DNA of 64,000 nt from Pseudomonas sp. P7548 (GCF_013386585.1 NZ_JACARO010000008.1:111200-175199), one strand, 5' to 3'; positions 9,286-17,333 are shown, numbered from the stretch's first letter. Program-made: numbers and translations. Notes: generated by a model not told the origin, from the letters alone.

Positions 9286-9373
9286 ACACACTCTGGCAAG
9301 CCGTCGTCTGGCGGGTGACGACAACGGCAACCGACACCATCCCCCCCGACTCGAACGTGTAAGGAGAACGCCG

Positions 9374-9994
9374 ATGCTATGCCGACACTCCCTTGAGTTG
9401 CCCAGCGGTGCCTCTGGTTTGCCACGTAATCTGATCCTCCGTGAAGAGCTTAAGGACTGGGACCAGGCCAACCAGATTTTACGCCACGCCAGTGCCCAGG
9501 CCGACGAGCTGATAAGCCAGGCAGAAAGGAAATGTGAAGTGCTGCAGCAAGAAGCCTCACTGCAGGTCTGGCAGCGCGCAGATACCCAACTCAAGCAGTG
9601 GGACCTCGACCGTCAGGCGATGTGTGACAGCCTCGAACACTATGCGACCCGCATCACCCAGCAGGCGATGCGTCGCCTGCTTGACGACATCGCGCCTCCC
9701 CAAAGGCTGGCAGCCTTGCTCAAGCAACTACTGGCCAGCCAAGTCCAGGAGGTCAATGCGACGCTGCTGTGTCATCCCCATGACGTTGAAGAGATCGAAC
9801 AGTGCCTCAGCCTTCGCAATGCCACGTATTGGAAGCTTCACACCGACGAAGCAATCCGGCCTCAGACACTCGTTCTGCAAACCGACGAGGGCGACTTCCG
9901 AATCAGTTGGAACTCACTGCTCGAAGCGTTCTTCAACAGCAGTCAAGAGTACTTGGATTACGACCTGAAAGTACGCGAGCCAGCGTTTTCATAA
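9374..9994 (+). CDS. hrpE: HrpE, ATPase stator/regulator (SctL type)
   Basis: SctL proteins (FliH/YscL family) dimerise, hold the ATPase HrcN and link it to SctQ. The ATG at 9374 is chosen because AAGGAG lies 7 bases upstream; it gives 206 residues. An Ala/Gln-rich coiled-coil stretch (about 30-95: ANQILRHASAQADELISQAE) is followed by a globular C-terminal domain with ITQQAMRRLLDDIA (about 94-110). The frame is open upstream to 9224, inside hrpD, which allows a fusion if slippage occurs at the A10 tract. Confidence 0.88.
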   Translation: MLCRHSLELPSGASGLPRNLILREELKDWDQANQILRHASAQADELISQAERKCEVLQQEASLQVWQRADTQLKQWDLDRQAMCDSLEHYATRITQQAMRRLLDDIAPPQRLAALLKQLLASQVQEVNATLLCHPHDVEEIEQCLSLRNATYWKLHTDEAIRPQTLVLQTDEGDFRISWNSLLEAFFNSSQEYLDYDLKVREPAFS

Positions 9995-10049
9995 CGTCTT
10001 GCAAACAGGTCTATCGCGCATTCAAACCCACCGACATGAAGGAAAAACC

Positions 10050-10265
10050 ATGGATTTTTTTAATGATCTATCTCGCCAGCTATTAAGAAACAGCGACGTC
10101 GCCCACAAGGCCTACAAAGCGAATATCGCTGAAGTCTCAGCCAATGGTTCAGACGCCGAGTTCTTCGAACTGGCCATGAAAAAAGCCACGACGCAGATGG
10201 CCTACCTGGAGCACAACCGGGTGAATCACTTGCTGCTCAAAAGTGCCTTTGAGAGTTTCCAGTAA
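10050..10265 (+). CDS. hrpF: HrpF, small T3SS protein
   Basis: A 71-residue mostly helical protein, the size and position of P. syringae HrpF (about 74). The ATG at 10050 has GAAGGA upstream. The C-terminal helix reads KKATTQMAYLEHNRVNHLLL. HrpF is needed for secretion and is thought to work with HrpG as a chaperone-like pair for the pilus subunit, by analogy with YscE-YscG. In P. syringae a separate hrp-box promoter precedes hrpF; none is seen here. Confidence 0.85.
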   Translation: MDFFNDLSRQLLRNSDVAHKAYKANIAEVSANGSDAEFFELAMKKATTQMAYLEHNRVNHLLLKSAFESFQ

Positions 10266-10267
10266 CT

Positions 10268-10446
10268 ATGAAAGCGCTGGTCGGTGAGTGGCTCAGAGAC
10301 CGCGCGGAGCGTGCGATGAGGCCACGCTCTTCGGTTGCCTCCAGACACTGCTCAACCAACGCGATATCTGGCGCTCCGCTGCCGCGCGCCCTGTTCGGCC
10401 GGCACTGAACCTCAAACCCACCTCGCTACGCTCGCCGTCTTACTAA
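10268..10446 (+). pseudogene. hrpG: hrpG-position gene broken by a one-base deletion
   Basis: An ATG 2 bases after the hrpF stop opens a frame reading MKALVGEWLRDRAERA, then changes to low-complexity, non-helical sequence and stops at 10397-10399. The +1-shifted frame from about 10316 reads EATLFGCLQTLLNQRDIWRS and continues helical to TAA at 10444-10446. Putting one base back near 10315 joins both into one amphipathic 59-residue protein (RA-x-EATLF). This is exactly where P. syringae has hrpG, whose product binds the inhibitor HrpV. The restored protein would still be shorter than I expect for HrpG. Either a true lesion or a sequencing error. Confidence 0.6.
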
Positions 10447-10460
10447 CAAGAGAACACCTC

Positions 10461-12599
10461 ATGTTTAACCCCCCCTCCAAGCACACCGGCTTGCGCTTTG
10501 ATTCACCCCGCTCATCGTCAAAACGAGCGGGATGGCGGTGCGTGGTCGCACTGCCATGCTTGCTGATGCCCGTCGTCAGTACCTACGCAGCCATTCCTGC
10601 CGAATGGAAAAATACCGCTTACGCCTACGAGGCCCAACAAAAACCGCTGCGAGAAGTGCTCGAAGACTTCGCGCAGACCTTTGGTACGCAACTGCAAGTG
10701 GAGGGGCTACTGGAGGGCAACGTCAACGGAAAGATTCGCGCCAACACCCCGCAATCATTGCTTGATCGACTGGGGGTCGAACATCGCTTCCAGTGGTATT
10801 TGTACAACAACACGCTCTATATCAGCTCTCTGGATCAACAGGAATCTGCACGTTTGGAGGTCTCTTCCGAAACCATCGCGGACCTCAAAAAAGCACTCAC
10901 GGATATTGGCCTGCTCGACAGCCGCTTCGGCTGGGGCGAACTCCCCGAAGACGGCGTCGTCTTGGTCTCCGGCCCGCGGCGCTATATAGAACAGATCAAG
11001 CATTTCAGCAGCCAACGCCGCTCACCGGAAGAAAAACAAAGCGTGCTCAGCTACCCGCTGAAGTTCGCCAACGCGACGGATCGCCAAGTGGAATATCGCG
11101 GTGAAAAACATGCCATTCCCGGCGTTGCGAGCATTTTACGCGGGTTGTTGGAGCCCCGCGCCACCTCGTCTCTTCCGGGGCTTGGCCAACGCCCCCCTTC
11201 ACAACCCTCCCCCCTTGCGCCAAACATTCCCCGGCTGAACAACCCACTGATCGGGCAGATGGTTGGCGTAAACAGCAACCCTGCGCAGTTCGAGACCGGC
11301 GGCACGCTCACCCCACGCGCACCAACACCCTCCAGCCGGATTCGCGTCGAAGCTGATGTGCGTAACAACGCGGTACTGATCTACGATTTGCCGGAGCGCC
11401 AGGCCCTGTACCGCGAGTTGATCGCTCAGCTCGATGTCGCAAGCAAGCTGATAGAGATCGATGCCATTATCCTCGACATCGAGCGCACACAATTACGCGA
11501 GTTCGGCGTGAACTGGGGCTTCCAGAACAGTCGTTTCCGTGGCCTCGGCACCAACCAGGCGCCTGGCACCACCTCGCAGTTATCGATTGAAAATCGTGAT
11601 CGCTTCTACGCGGATATACGCGCACTTGAAGCCAAGGGGCTGGCAACCATGGTCTCCAACCCTTCGGTCCTCACCCTGGAAAACCAGCCAGCGGTCATCG
11701 ACTTCAACCGCACTCAGTACCTGACGCCCGGCAGAGAAAACGCAACCATTCTGCCGGTCACCGTGGGGACCAGCTTCCAGGTCGTACCGCGAGTCATCAC
11801 CAGTCGCGGTGGTCACCAGGTCCACTTGGCGGTGGATATTGAAGACGGGAATTTCGACGAGACCAACCCCATGCCAGGCCAACTGGATGTGCGCCGAGGC
11901 AAGGTCAGTACCCAGGCAGTAATGGCTGAAAAACGCTCGCTGGTGGTGGGTGGATTCCATGTCACCGAAAGCACCGACAAGCAGAACAAGGTGCCTCTGC
12001 TGGGCGACATTCCGCTGCTGGGCAAGGCGCTGTTTTCCTCGACCGAACGACAGAACAATCGACGTGAGCGCCTGTTTATCATCACCCCGCGCGTCATCGG
12101 CGACCAGTCCGACCCCTCGCGCTATTTGCCCCAGGCCGACCAAGTCGATCTGCAAGCGGCGCTCACACCGCTCGCCAGGCGCAACAGCCCTCACCAGCCG
12201 GTGATCAATCGCAACGACATCATCAGCACCCTGGCGCACCTGGTCAGCGGGCAAGTCCCCCAGACCTTCAAAGCGGCGCCAATGCCACTCGGGCTGCGGA
12301 CATTATGCAACACACGCGAATTGCTGGCGCTGAACGAAAATCGCAGCCAGTGGTATGCCGGCCCCGAGTACAACGTGGCAGTCGTGGTGCTGCGCAACCA
12401 GTTCAACCGCAATGTGCGCATAGACGAAAAAGAATGCAGCAACTCGCAGACCCTGGCAGTCAGCGCCTGGCCGCGTGCCTGGCTCAAGCCCGGTGAGGAA
12501 GCAGAAGTATTTATCGCGATGCGCCCGGTGGTGAAGGACGAACACCTCAGCGTACCCCGCCCCTCCTTGATCACCCCAGCTCAGAAGGCCAAGCCATGA
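10461..12599 (+). CDS. hrcC: HrcC, outer-membrane secretin (SctC)
   Basis: Forms the outer-membrane channel of the injectisome. The ATG at 10461 gives 712 residues: a long signal region with an Arg/Lys-rich start and hydrophobic CVVALPCLLMPVVSTYA (about 28-45), N0-N1 domains (AIPAEWKNTAYAYEAQQKPL onward), N3 domain with RIRVEADVRNNAVLIYD (about 292-308), and the C-terminal secretin barrel with VVGGF, VPLLGDIPLLGKALF and RRERLFIITPRVI (about 490-560). An extra C-terminal stretch of about 140 residues follows. It overlaps hrpT by 4 bases (ATGA). Confidence 0.96.
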   Translation: MFNPPSKHTGLRFDSPRSSSKRAGWRCVVALPCLLMPVVSTYAAIPAEWKNTAYAYEAQQKPLREVLEDFAQTFGTQLQVEGLLEGNVNGKIRANTPQSLLDRLGVEHRFQWYLYNNTLYISSLDQQESARLEVSSETIADLKKALTDIGLLDSRFGWGELPEDGVVLVSGPRRYIEQIKHFSSQRRSPEEKQSVLSYPLKFANATDRQVEYRGEKHAIPGVASILRGLLEPRATSSLPGLGQRPPSQPSPLAPNIPRLNNPLIGQMVGVNSNPAQFETGGTLTPRAPTPSSRIRVEADVRNNAVLIYDLPERQALYRELIAQLDVASKLIEIDAIILDIERTQLREFGVNWGFQNSRFRGLGTNQAPGTTSQLSIENRDRFYADIRALEAKGLATMVSNPSVLTLENQPAVIDFNRTQYLTPGRENATILPVTVGTSFQVVPRVITSRGGHQVHLAVDIEDGNFDETNPMPGQLDVRRGKVSTQAVMAEKRSLVVGGFHVTESTDKQNKVPLLGDIPLLGKALFSSTERQNNRRERLFIITPRVIGDQSDPSRYLPQADQVDLQAALTPLARRNSPHQPVINRNDIISTLAHLVSGQVPQTFKAAPMPLGLRTLCNTRELLALNENRSQWYAGPEYNVAVVVLRNQFNRNVRIDEKECSNSQTLAVSAWPRAWLKPGEEAEVFIAMRPVVKDEHLSVPRPSLITPAQKAKP

Positions 12600-12799
12600 A
12601 TCGCCGCTTGTTGTGCATCACACTGATCAGCGCAGCGTTGTTCGTCACCGGCTGTACCCCCACGTGCAAGGGCGACTCCTGCTCACGTCCACAATCGACC
12701 CATGACCAAATGGTAATCTGGTGGCCGCCACAGATGCGCGTCGAACCCGGCCCCAGTGGTGGGCGGGCGGACTACCAGACCATCTCGCTGGAGCGCTGA
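12596..12799 (+). CDS. hrpT: HrpT, small T3SS lipoprotein
   Basis: A 67-residue lipoprotein with signal LCITLISAALFVTGC and lipid-accepting Cys20, in the hrpT position directly after hrcC. HrpT of P. syringae is an outer-membrane lipoprotein needed for secretion and may act as a pilot for the secretin. The mature part is Cys- and Pro-rich (TCKGDSC, WWPPQM). Start ATG overlaps the hrcC stop. Confidence 0.85.
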   Translation: MNRRLLCITLISAALFVTGCTPTCKGDSCSRPQSTHDQMVIWWPPQMRVEPGPSGGRADYQTISLER

Positions 12800-13060
12800 G
12801 TGCTCGCCAATGCCCGATCATCAACGCCAGGTAAGTTGGAAAAACGGGTGAGCGGCGCGGCCGCTCACCTGCCACTCGCGCCCGGTATCACGGTGTGTTC
12901 ACCTCACGCCGGCCAACGACCGGGGTTGGCCTTGCACGTCTCTCGCGAAGCCTTGCGAACCGGGCAATTACAACGGGTATTGGAGCAGCGTTTCGAGCGC
13001 CCCTTTATTCAATGGCTGTGTGACCTATCAGGATGTCAATGGCGCCCAGGTCAGCGCTGA
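12800..13060 (+). CDS. hrpV: HrpV, negative regulator of the T3SS activator
   Basis: An 86-residue frame with GTG start immediately after the hrpT stop, last gene of the rightward block, the position of hrpV in P. syringae. There HrpV binds HrpS and blocks transcription of hrpL, and HrpG relieves it. The C-terminal half (residues 48-80) looks like a real folded protein: REALRTGQLQRVLEQRFERP then WLCD. The N-terminal third is less convincing, so the exact start is uncertain. Its last ten bases overlap the hrcU stop from the other strand in a perfect palindrome. Confidence 0.7.
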   Translation: MLANARSSTPGKLEKRVSGAAAHLPLAPGITVCSPHAGQRPGLALHVSREALRTGQLQRVLEQRFERPFIQWLCDLSGCQWRPGQR

Positions 13061-14148
13061 TCAAGCTCGGGGATTTCCAGCGTTTCACGCTTGGCCTCAT
13101 CGTCCAGCTCACGCAAGGTGCGATAGATCAGCGCCACCGCCTGCAAGGTTTCGCGGGGAATGCTCGCACCCAACTCTTTTGTATAGATCGTGCGCGCTAG
13201 CCATATGCACTGGATCACCGGCACCTCAGCGGCCTTGGCACGATCGATCAGCCTGCGGGCCTCAGCGTCCGTGCCCTTGCTCACCAGCAACGGAAGCGGT
13301 GTTTTACCAGGGCGGTAATACAGGGCGACCGCATAGTGCGTCGGGTTGACCACCAGCATGTCCGCCTCCTCCAGCTTGGGCAGCTTCACCTTCGGCTCTT
13401 CCTGGGCCAATTGCTGGGCCAATGCGCGACGCTGGCCCTTCACATGCGGGTCGCCCTCCATGTCCTTGTACTCTTTGACGACCTCGACCTGGGTCATGCG
13501 CATGCGTTTGGCAAAAAAATACCTCACCATCATCAGGTCGATAAGCGCCAGTATCAACAACAAGCCGAGGCAGGCATGCAGCAAGTGCCGAAACAGCACG
13601 ATCAACGCCAGGATGTAACTTTGCAGGTCACTGTTGGCCAAGTTGATCAACGCCCCCAAAGAGGGCCAGACCACCACATACACAATCAGCCCTATCAGGA
13701 ACGCCTTGGCGATACTCATCAACAGGTTCATCAGCGATTGAGCAGAAAACATCTGCTTGATCTGGCTGACCGGGTTCAGGCGATTGAAGTCGGGCTTGAG
13801 GCTCTCTGGCGCAAACAACAGTCCGAACTGCATCCAACTGCTGATGAGCTTCACAGCAATCGCCACGCCTGCCATCAATACAGAGAACGAGAAAAACACA
13901 ATCAGGCTTTCAACCAGCACCTCCTCCAGGGCCCGTGCAAAGGGCTGATTCAGGTCTGAGATCGGCAAGATCATCAACTGCTGGAACCGTTGGAGGCTGC
14001 TCTCGGCCGTGAACAGCGCGATTTCACTGATCGACGTCAGCACCAGCAATTTACCGACGTCCTGGCTTTGGGCGACTTGGCCTTTCTTGCGTTGATCACG
14101 CAGCTTCTTGGCTGACGCCGGGTGCTTCTTTTCCCCTGAATCACTCAC
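13051..14148 (-). CDS. hrcU: HrcU, export-gate switch protein (SctU)
   Basis: Inner-membrane export-gate protein that self-cleaves to switch secretion from early to later substrates. The 365-residue product has a basic N terminus (SGEKKHPASAKKLRDQRKKG), four membrane helices (about 30-205), a cytoplasmic linker, and the autocleavage motif NPTH (in VVNPTHYAVALYYR, about 267-280). It is the last gene of the leftward operon, overlapping hrcT by 4 bases and meeting hrpV tail to tail. Confidence 0.97.
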   Translation of the reverse strand: MSDSGEKKHPASAKKLRDQRKKGQVAQSQDVGKLLVLTSISEIALFTAESSLQRFQQLMILPISDLNQPFARALEEVLVESLIVFFSFSVLMAGVAIAVKLISSWMQFGLLFAPESLKPDFNRLNPVSQIKQMFSAQSLMNLLMSIAKAFLIGLIVYVVVWPSLGALINLANSDLQSYILALIVLFRHLLHACLGLLLILALIDLMMVRYFFAKRMRMTQVEVVKEYKDMEGDPHVKGQRRALAQQLAQEEPKVKLPKLEEADMLVVNPTHYAVALYYRPGKTPLPLLVSKGTDAEARRLIDRAKAAEVPVIQCIWLARTIYTKELGASIPRETLQAVALIYRTLRELDDEAKRETLEIPELDQR

Positions 14149-14933
14149 GGCAGTGACGCCTTGAAGAGCAACCCCAGCGAATGCCTGAGGTCACCCAGTT
14201 GGCTCATGCGCCCGACGATAAGGTCCTGCAACAACGCAAAGTACACCAATAAAATGCCGATACCCGCCAGGCATTTGACAGGGGGCGCCAGCGTGCTCAC
14301 CTGTAGCTGCTGGCTGTAAACCCCCAGCAGCGCGATACCGAATTCCAGCAACAGCAACACCGCGATAAAAGGCGCGGCGTAGAGCATCATGTGGGTGAAG
14401 GTGTCGCCCAGCAACCCGACGAATACACCCATGCCATTCGGTGCCGGCAGCGGAAACCACACCGTGGGCGGCCAGATCAGGTAGCTGTCCCAGATCACCT
14501 GAGTCAACGTACCCAGTCCGAGCGTGACGATCAGAAGATAAATCGCCAACTGCTTGAACAAGTGCCCAATCGGCGTCGCATCCGGGCCCAGTGAAGGATT
14601 GAGCTGCCCCCCCGCCAAGGCTCCACGTTGGTTATCGAGCAGCGCTCCCACCGATTCGAACATCCAGAACGGCATCGACAGCAGCACTCCCAAGAGAAGG
14701 CCCAGAGCCACCTCTTTAAGCACCAGCGCACCGAGCATCAACGCGGAGTATTCCTCGACCGCCAATACGGCATGGATACCCGGCGCTGGCATCAACGCCA
14801 TGACCATCACAATGGTGTGCCGTAGCATGCCGCGGATATGTTGAAAGCAGAACGCAGCCACCAAGATGGCACAAGGGTAGATGCGCGACATACCGATCAT
14901 CAGGCTGGGCAGGTACTCAAGATAAAGCAGCAC
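14145..14933 (-). CDS. hrcT: HrcT, export-gate membrane protein (SctT)
   Basis: A 262-residue integral membrane protein of the SctT/FliR family with about seven hydrophobic segments; conserved parts include the region ALVLKEVALGLLLGVLLSMPF (about 80-100), the FESVGALLDNQRG loop and PVKCLAGIGILLVYF near the C terminus. With HrcR and HrcS it forms the helical export gate in the inner membrane. Ten bases separate it from hrcS. Confidence 0.96.
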   Translation of the reverse strand: MLLYLEYLPSLMIGMSRIYPCAILVAAFCFQHIRGMLRHTIVMVMALMPAPGIHAVLAVEEYSALMLGALVLKEVALGLLLGVLLSMPFWMFESVGALLDNQRGALAGGQLNPSLGPDATPIGHLFKQLAIYLLIVTLGLGTLTQVIWDSYLIWPPTVWFPLPAPNGMGVFVGLLGDTFTHMMLYAAPFIAVLLLLEFGIALLGVYSQQLQVSTLAPPVKCLAGIGILLVYFALLQDLIVGRMSQLGDLRHSLGLLFKASLP

Positions 14934-14943
14934 AGGCAGCGCC

Positions 14944-15207
14944 TCAGTTCAGGGCCGAGCGGCCAATCATGTCGAAGGCCAGGTTGATCAACTGGATCAG
15001 CTCAACCCCAATCCAGCGGCCGGTCAGGATCAGCGTGATACCCACGGCAACCAACTTGATGCCAAAGGGCAGCGTCTGATCCTGTATTTGCATCAACGCC
15101 TGTACCAGGGACGTCAGCACACCCACCACCACCGCCACAATCAGCGGCGGCGCCGACAGTACGACCACCAACAGCATGCCCTGCTTGAACAGCACGATCG
15201 GTTCCAT
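14944..15207 (-). CDS. hrcS: HrcS, export-gate membrane protein (SctS)
   Basis: An 87-residue protein with two membrane hairpin helices, the normal size of SctS/FliQ. Characteristic stretches are LVVVLSAPPLIVAVVVGVL (about 13-31), the loop SLVQALMQIQDQTLPFGIKL (about 33-52) and a second helix VAVGITLILTGRWIG. Part of the HrcRST export gate. Confidence 0.96.
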   Translation of the reverse strand: MEPIVLFKQGMLLVVVLSAPPLIVAVVVGVLTSLVQALMQIQDQTLPFGIKLVAVGITLILTGRWIGVELIQLINLAFDMIGRSALN

Positions 15208-15214
15208 AGGGTAC

Positions 15215-15868
15215 TCAGAGGTAGGAAAGGAACAGGCTGTCGAGCAAGCGCGACCACCCCGAGACCAACACGAACAACAGCAACTTGAGCGGCAGTGAGA
15301 TGGTCATCGGCGAGACCATTTGCATCCCCAGCGCCAGCAACAGATTGGAGACAATCAGATCAATGACGATGAAGGGGATGTAGATCAGGAAACCGATCTC
15401 AAATCCCGCCTGCAGTTGTGACAGCACAAACGCCGGCACCAGCAGGATCAAGTCCTCGCGCCGCACGTCCTGCGCCATTTGCGCAGGCCAAAGGCGCGCG
15501 GTGTTTTCCAGCAAGTGCGTCAGCGTGTCCGGGTCCACATTGCGCAACATAAAGGCGCGCAGCGGTTTGATGGCCTCGCTTCCCGTCTGCAAAAACGTTT
15601 GCACATTGCTCAGGTCCAGCGGCGAGACCTTGATGCTTTCAGCAATCTCGTACCCCACCGGAGCCATGATGAACAGGGTGGCCGCAAGCGCGATGCCATT
15701 GATCGCCATGCTCGGTGGGACCTGCTGCACGCCGAGGGCATTGCGGGTAATCATCAGCACAATGACAATTTTTAAAAACGATGTGCAGATGATCAGCAGC
15801 ATGGGCATCAACGTAAGCGCCCCCAGAAACACTGCAAGAATGAGGGGGTCCAGCCCCTGGATATTCAT
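15215..15868 (-). CDS. hrcR: HrcR, export-gate membrane protein (SctR)
   Basis: A 217-residue SctR/FliP-family protein. The highly conserved pieces are present: TSFLKIVIVLMITRNALGVQQ (about 29-49), VPAFVLSQLQAGFEIGFLIY (about 148-167) and PFIVIDLIVSNLLLALGM (about 169-186). Five copies with one HrcT and four HrcS are expected to form the gate. The ATG overlaps the hrcQ stop by 4 bases. Confidence 0.97.
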   Translation of the reverse strand: MNIQGLDPLILAVFLGALTLMPMLLIICTSFLKIVIVLMITRNALGVQQVPPSMAINGIALAATLFIMAPVGYEIAESIKVSPLDLSNVQTFLQTGSEAIKPLRAFMLRNVDPDTLTHLLENTARLWPAQMAQDVRREDLILLVPAFVLSQLQAGFEIGFLIYIPFIVIDLIVSNLLLALGMQMVSPMTISLPLKLLLFVLVSGWSRLLDSLFLSYL

Positions 15869-16167
15869 CGACCGAACATCACGCGGGACAGCTGCAACCC
15901 CAGGCGCCCATCAACTTCCACCAACTGCCCCTGAGCAATCGGGCGGTCGCCATAATAGAGGCCTGCCATACCCGGGGCGTAGCCGGCAATACCCAGCACC
16001 GCGCCGGGCGCAAGGTTACGCAGCTCACCCAAGGTGAGGTTGAGCGCTCCGCAGCGTACCGTCAGCGCGATGCTCAACTCATCGAAAGGCTCATGGCCGA
16101 ATACATCTACCACCGGCTCATCCTTCTCATGCTCCGAGTAGTGGGGCGCAGTAAAATTGTCGTCCAC
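15865..16167 (-). CDS. Predicted internal product HrcQ-C (100 residues) of hrcQ
   Basis: Inside hrcQ, GAGGAG (reverse strand, 16179-16174) lies 6 bases before an in-frame GTG (16167-16165, Val243), at the linker between the two SpoA-like domains (ETS-VDDNF). Translation from here gives exactly the C-terminal SpoA domain. SctQ genes of Yersinia, Shigella and Salmonella are known to make such short C-terminal forms from internal starts, and P. syringae encodes the same part as a separate gene, HrcQB. The site is seen in the sequence; that it is used is inference. Confidence 0.65.
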   Translation of the reverse strand: MDDNFTAPHYSEHEKDEPVVDVFGHEPFDELSIALTVRCGALNLTLGELRNLAPGAVLGIAGYAPGMAGLYYGDRPIAQGQLVEVDGRLGLQLSRVMFGR

Positions 16168-16893
16168 GGACGTCTCCTCGATAGCAGTAAGGGTCACGCA
16201 CAAAGCGCCTTTGGCATCGTCAATACACCCTCGCAAGCACCGTCTGCCGGTGCGTACATAGCCCGTCCCGCAGGCCTGAAAAAAATGCTGCTCAAGCAAC
16301 AACACGTCCCCGATGCGCAGCGCTTGTGCCTGCCCTACCGGCAAGTGCAAACGCCCGAGCGTTACGGCAATCGCCAACTGAAACGACGCCGTCATCGGCT
16401 CTGCAGTCGGGCGCCACGGGCCGGACGCGTATAACGTCAGGAAGCTTTCGGCGGCAAGCCACAGGTAGCCCACGACGCGAGATGCTCCCAGGGTCACACT
16501 CAGTTGGCAGCCGAACCCGACCGGACGATCAACCTCCAGCAGTCGCACGGTGCCCAGCAGCGTTCGTACCTGCGGGCTGAGGTGGTGCTGGAATAACGCC
16601 CAAAACCAGTCGTTTGAATCGTTACCCGCCTGGGCCAACGTGACCGGGCATTCGCCCAGCAAGCTGAGCAGCGGCCCGGCCTCCGCAAGCGCGAGCACAC
16701 CACACCGGGTTTCAAGGCAAACGATGTCGCCTCCGGTGGGCGGACGCCCGGGTTCCAGACGCAACTCACCGTCCTGCCCCGCCACTTGAAAGGGCAGGCA
16801 CAAGCCACGTCCCAATCGACGGCGAGCAGCAACGATGTCGCTCCTAATCAAAGGCAACACCAGTGACGGCACTATCATGTCGACCTGATGCAA
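15865..16893 (-). CDS. hrcQ: HrcQ, cytoplasmic-ring protein (SctQ), unsplit
   Basis: The C-ring/sorting-platform protein that receives substrates and binds HrpD and HrpE. The 342-residue protein has an N-terminal SctQ domain, a first SpoA-like domain in the middle and a second at the C terminus (LSIALTVRCGALNLTLGEL, then PIAQGQLVEVDGRLGLQLSR). In P. syringae this gene is split into hrcQA and hrcQB; here it is one frame. An in-frame GTG at codon 243 with a strong Shine-Dalgarno upstream suggests that a C-terminal product is made too (see next entry). It overlaps the hrpP end by 19 bases. Confidence 0.93.
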   Translation of the reverse strand: MHQVDMIVPSLVLPLIRSDIVAARRRLGRGLCLPFQVAGQDGELRLEPGRPPTGGDIVCLETRCGVLALAEAGPLLSLLGECPVTLAQAGNDSNDWFWALFQHHLSPQVRTLLGTVRLLEVDRPVGFGCQLSVTLGASRVVGYLWLAAESFLTLYASGPWRPTAEPMTASFQLAIAVTLGRLHLPVGQAQALRIGDVLLLEQHFFQACGTGYVRTGRRCLRGCIDDAKGALCVTLTAIEETSVDDNFTAPHYSEHEKDEPVVDVFGHEPFDELSIALTVRCGALNLTLGELRNLAPGAVLGIAGYAPGMAGLYYGDRPIAQGQLVEVDGRLGLQLSRVMFGR

Positions 16894-17333
16894 GGTAAAT
16901 GCAGGCTGACCGGCAGCCCCAACGCCGCCGCCAAGCGGCTTTCACATTGTTGCCGCACACCACTGAGCCAGCGTGCCGTTGCGTCTTGCTCAGGCTCCAG
17001 CTCAATGGCCCAAGCGCCTTGTTCACGACGCACGCTGGCGTTGATCCGCCCAAGCCTGGGCAGGTACAGCACCGCCTGAAGCGGCCACTGCGACCCCATC
17101 TGCATACGAGGGAGTAATTGGTCTGCGAGGGCGCCAATCAAGGCGGCAGAGGCATTCGACTTCGCCTTCGATAGCGACGGCTCCCTCCCTGCACCCTCGT
17201 CCATATCCGCGAACAGTCGGGCGAATAATCGCCCTTGCTCCCAGGGCACGACAGCGGCGCCGATAGGCTCACGGTCTTCGCGTATTCCACGTAGGCGTGG
17301 GTACTCAGTGGGTTTATTGGAAACCTGTTTCAC
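16875..17333 (-). CDS. hrpP: HrpP, needle/pilus-length and substrate-switch protein (SctP type)
   Basis: A 152-residue protein in the hrpP position between hrpO and hrcQ. The C-terminal half (about 80-150) has the features of the T3S4 switch domain: a strand-rich stretch QWPLQAVLYLPRLGRINASVRR followed by an Ala/Leu helix ESRLAAALGLPVSLHL, here cited as residue groups about 85-106 and 133-148. HrpP of P. syringae is itself secreted and needed for pilus formation, and controls the change in HrcU specificity. Identification relies on order plus this domain. Confidence 0.83.
   Translation of the reverse strand: MKQVSNKPTEYPRLRGIREDREPIGAAVVPWEQGRLFARLFADMDEGAGREPSLSKAKSNASAALIGALADQLLPRMQMGSQWPLQAVLYLPRLGRINASVRREQGAWAIELEPEQDATARWLSGVRQQCESRLAAALGLPVSLHLPCIRST

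Noticed and set aside
13336..13959. 207-residue frame opposite hrcU
   Set aside because: Extremely His/Gln-rich mirror product of hrcU with no ribosome site; hrcU carries NPTH and all SctU features.
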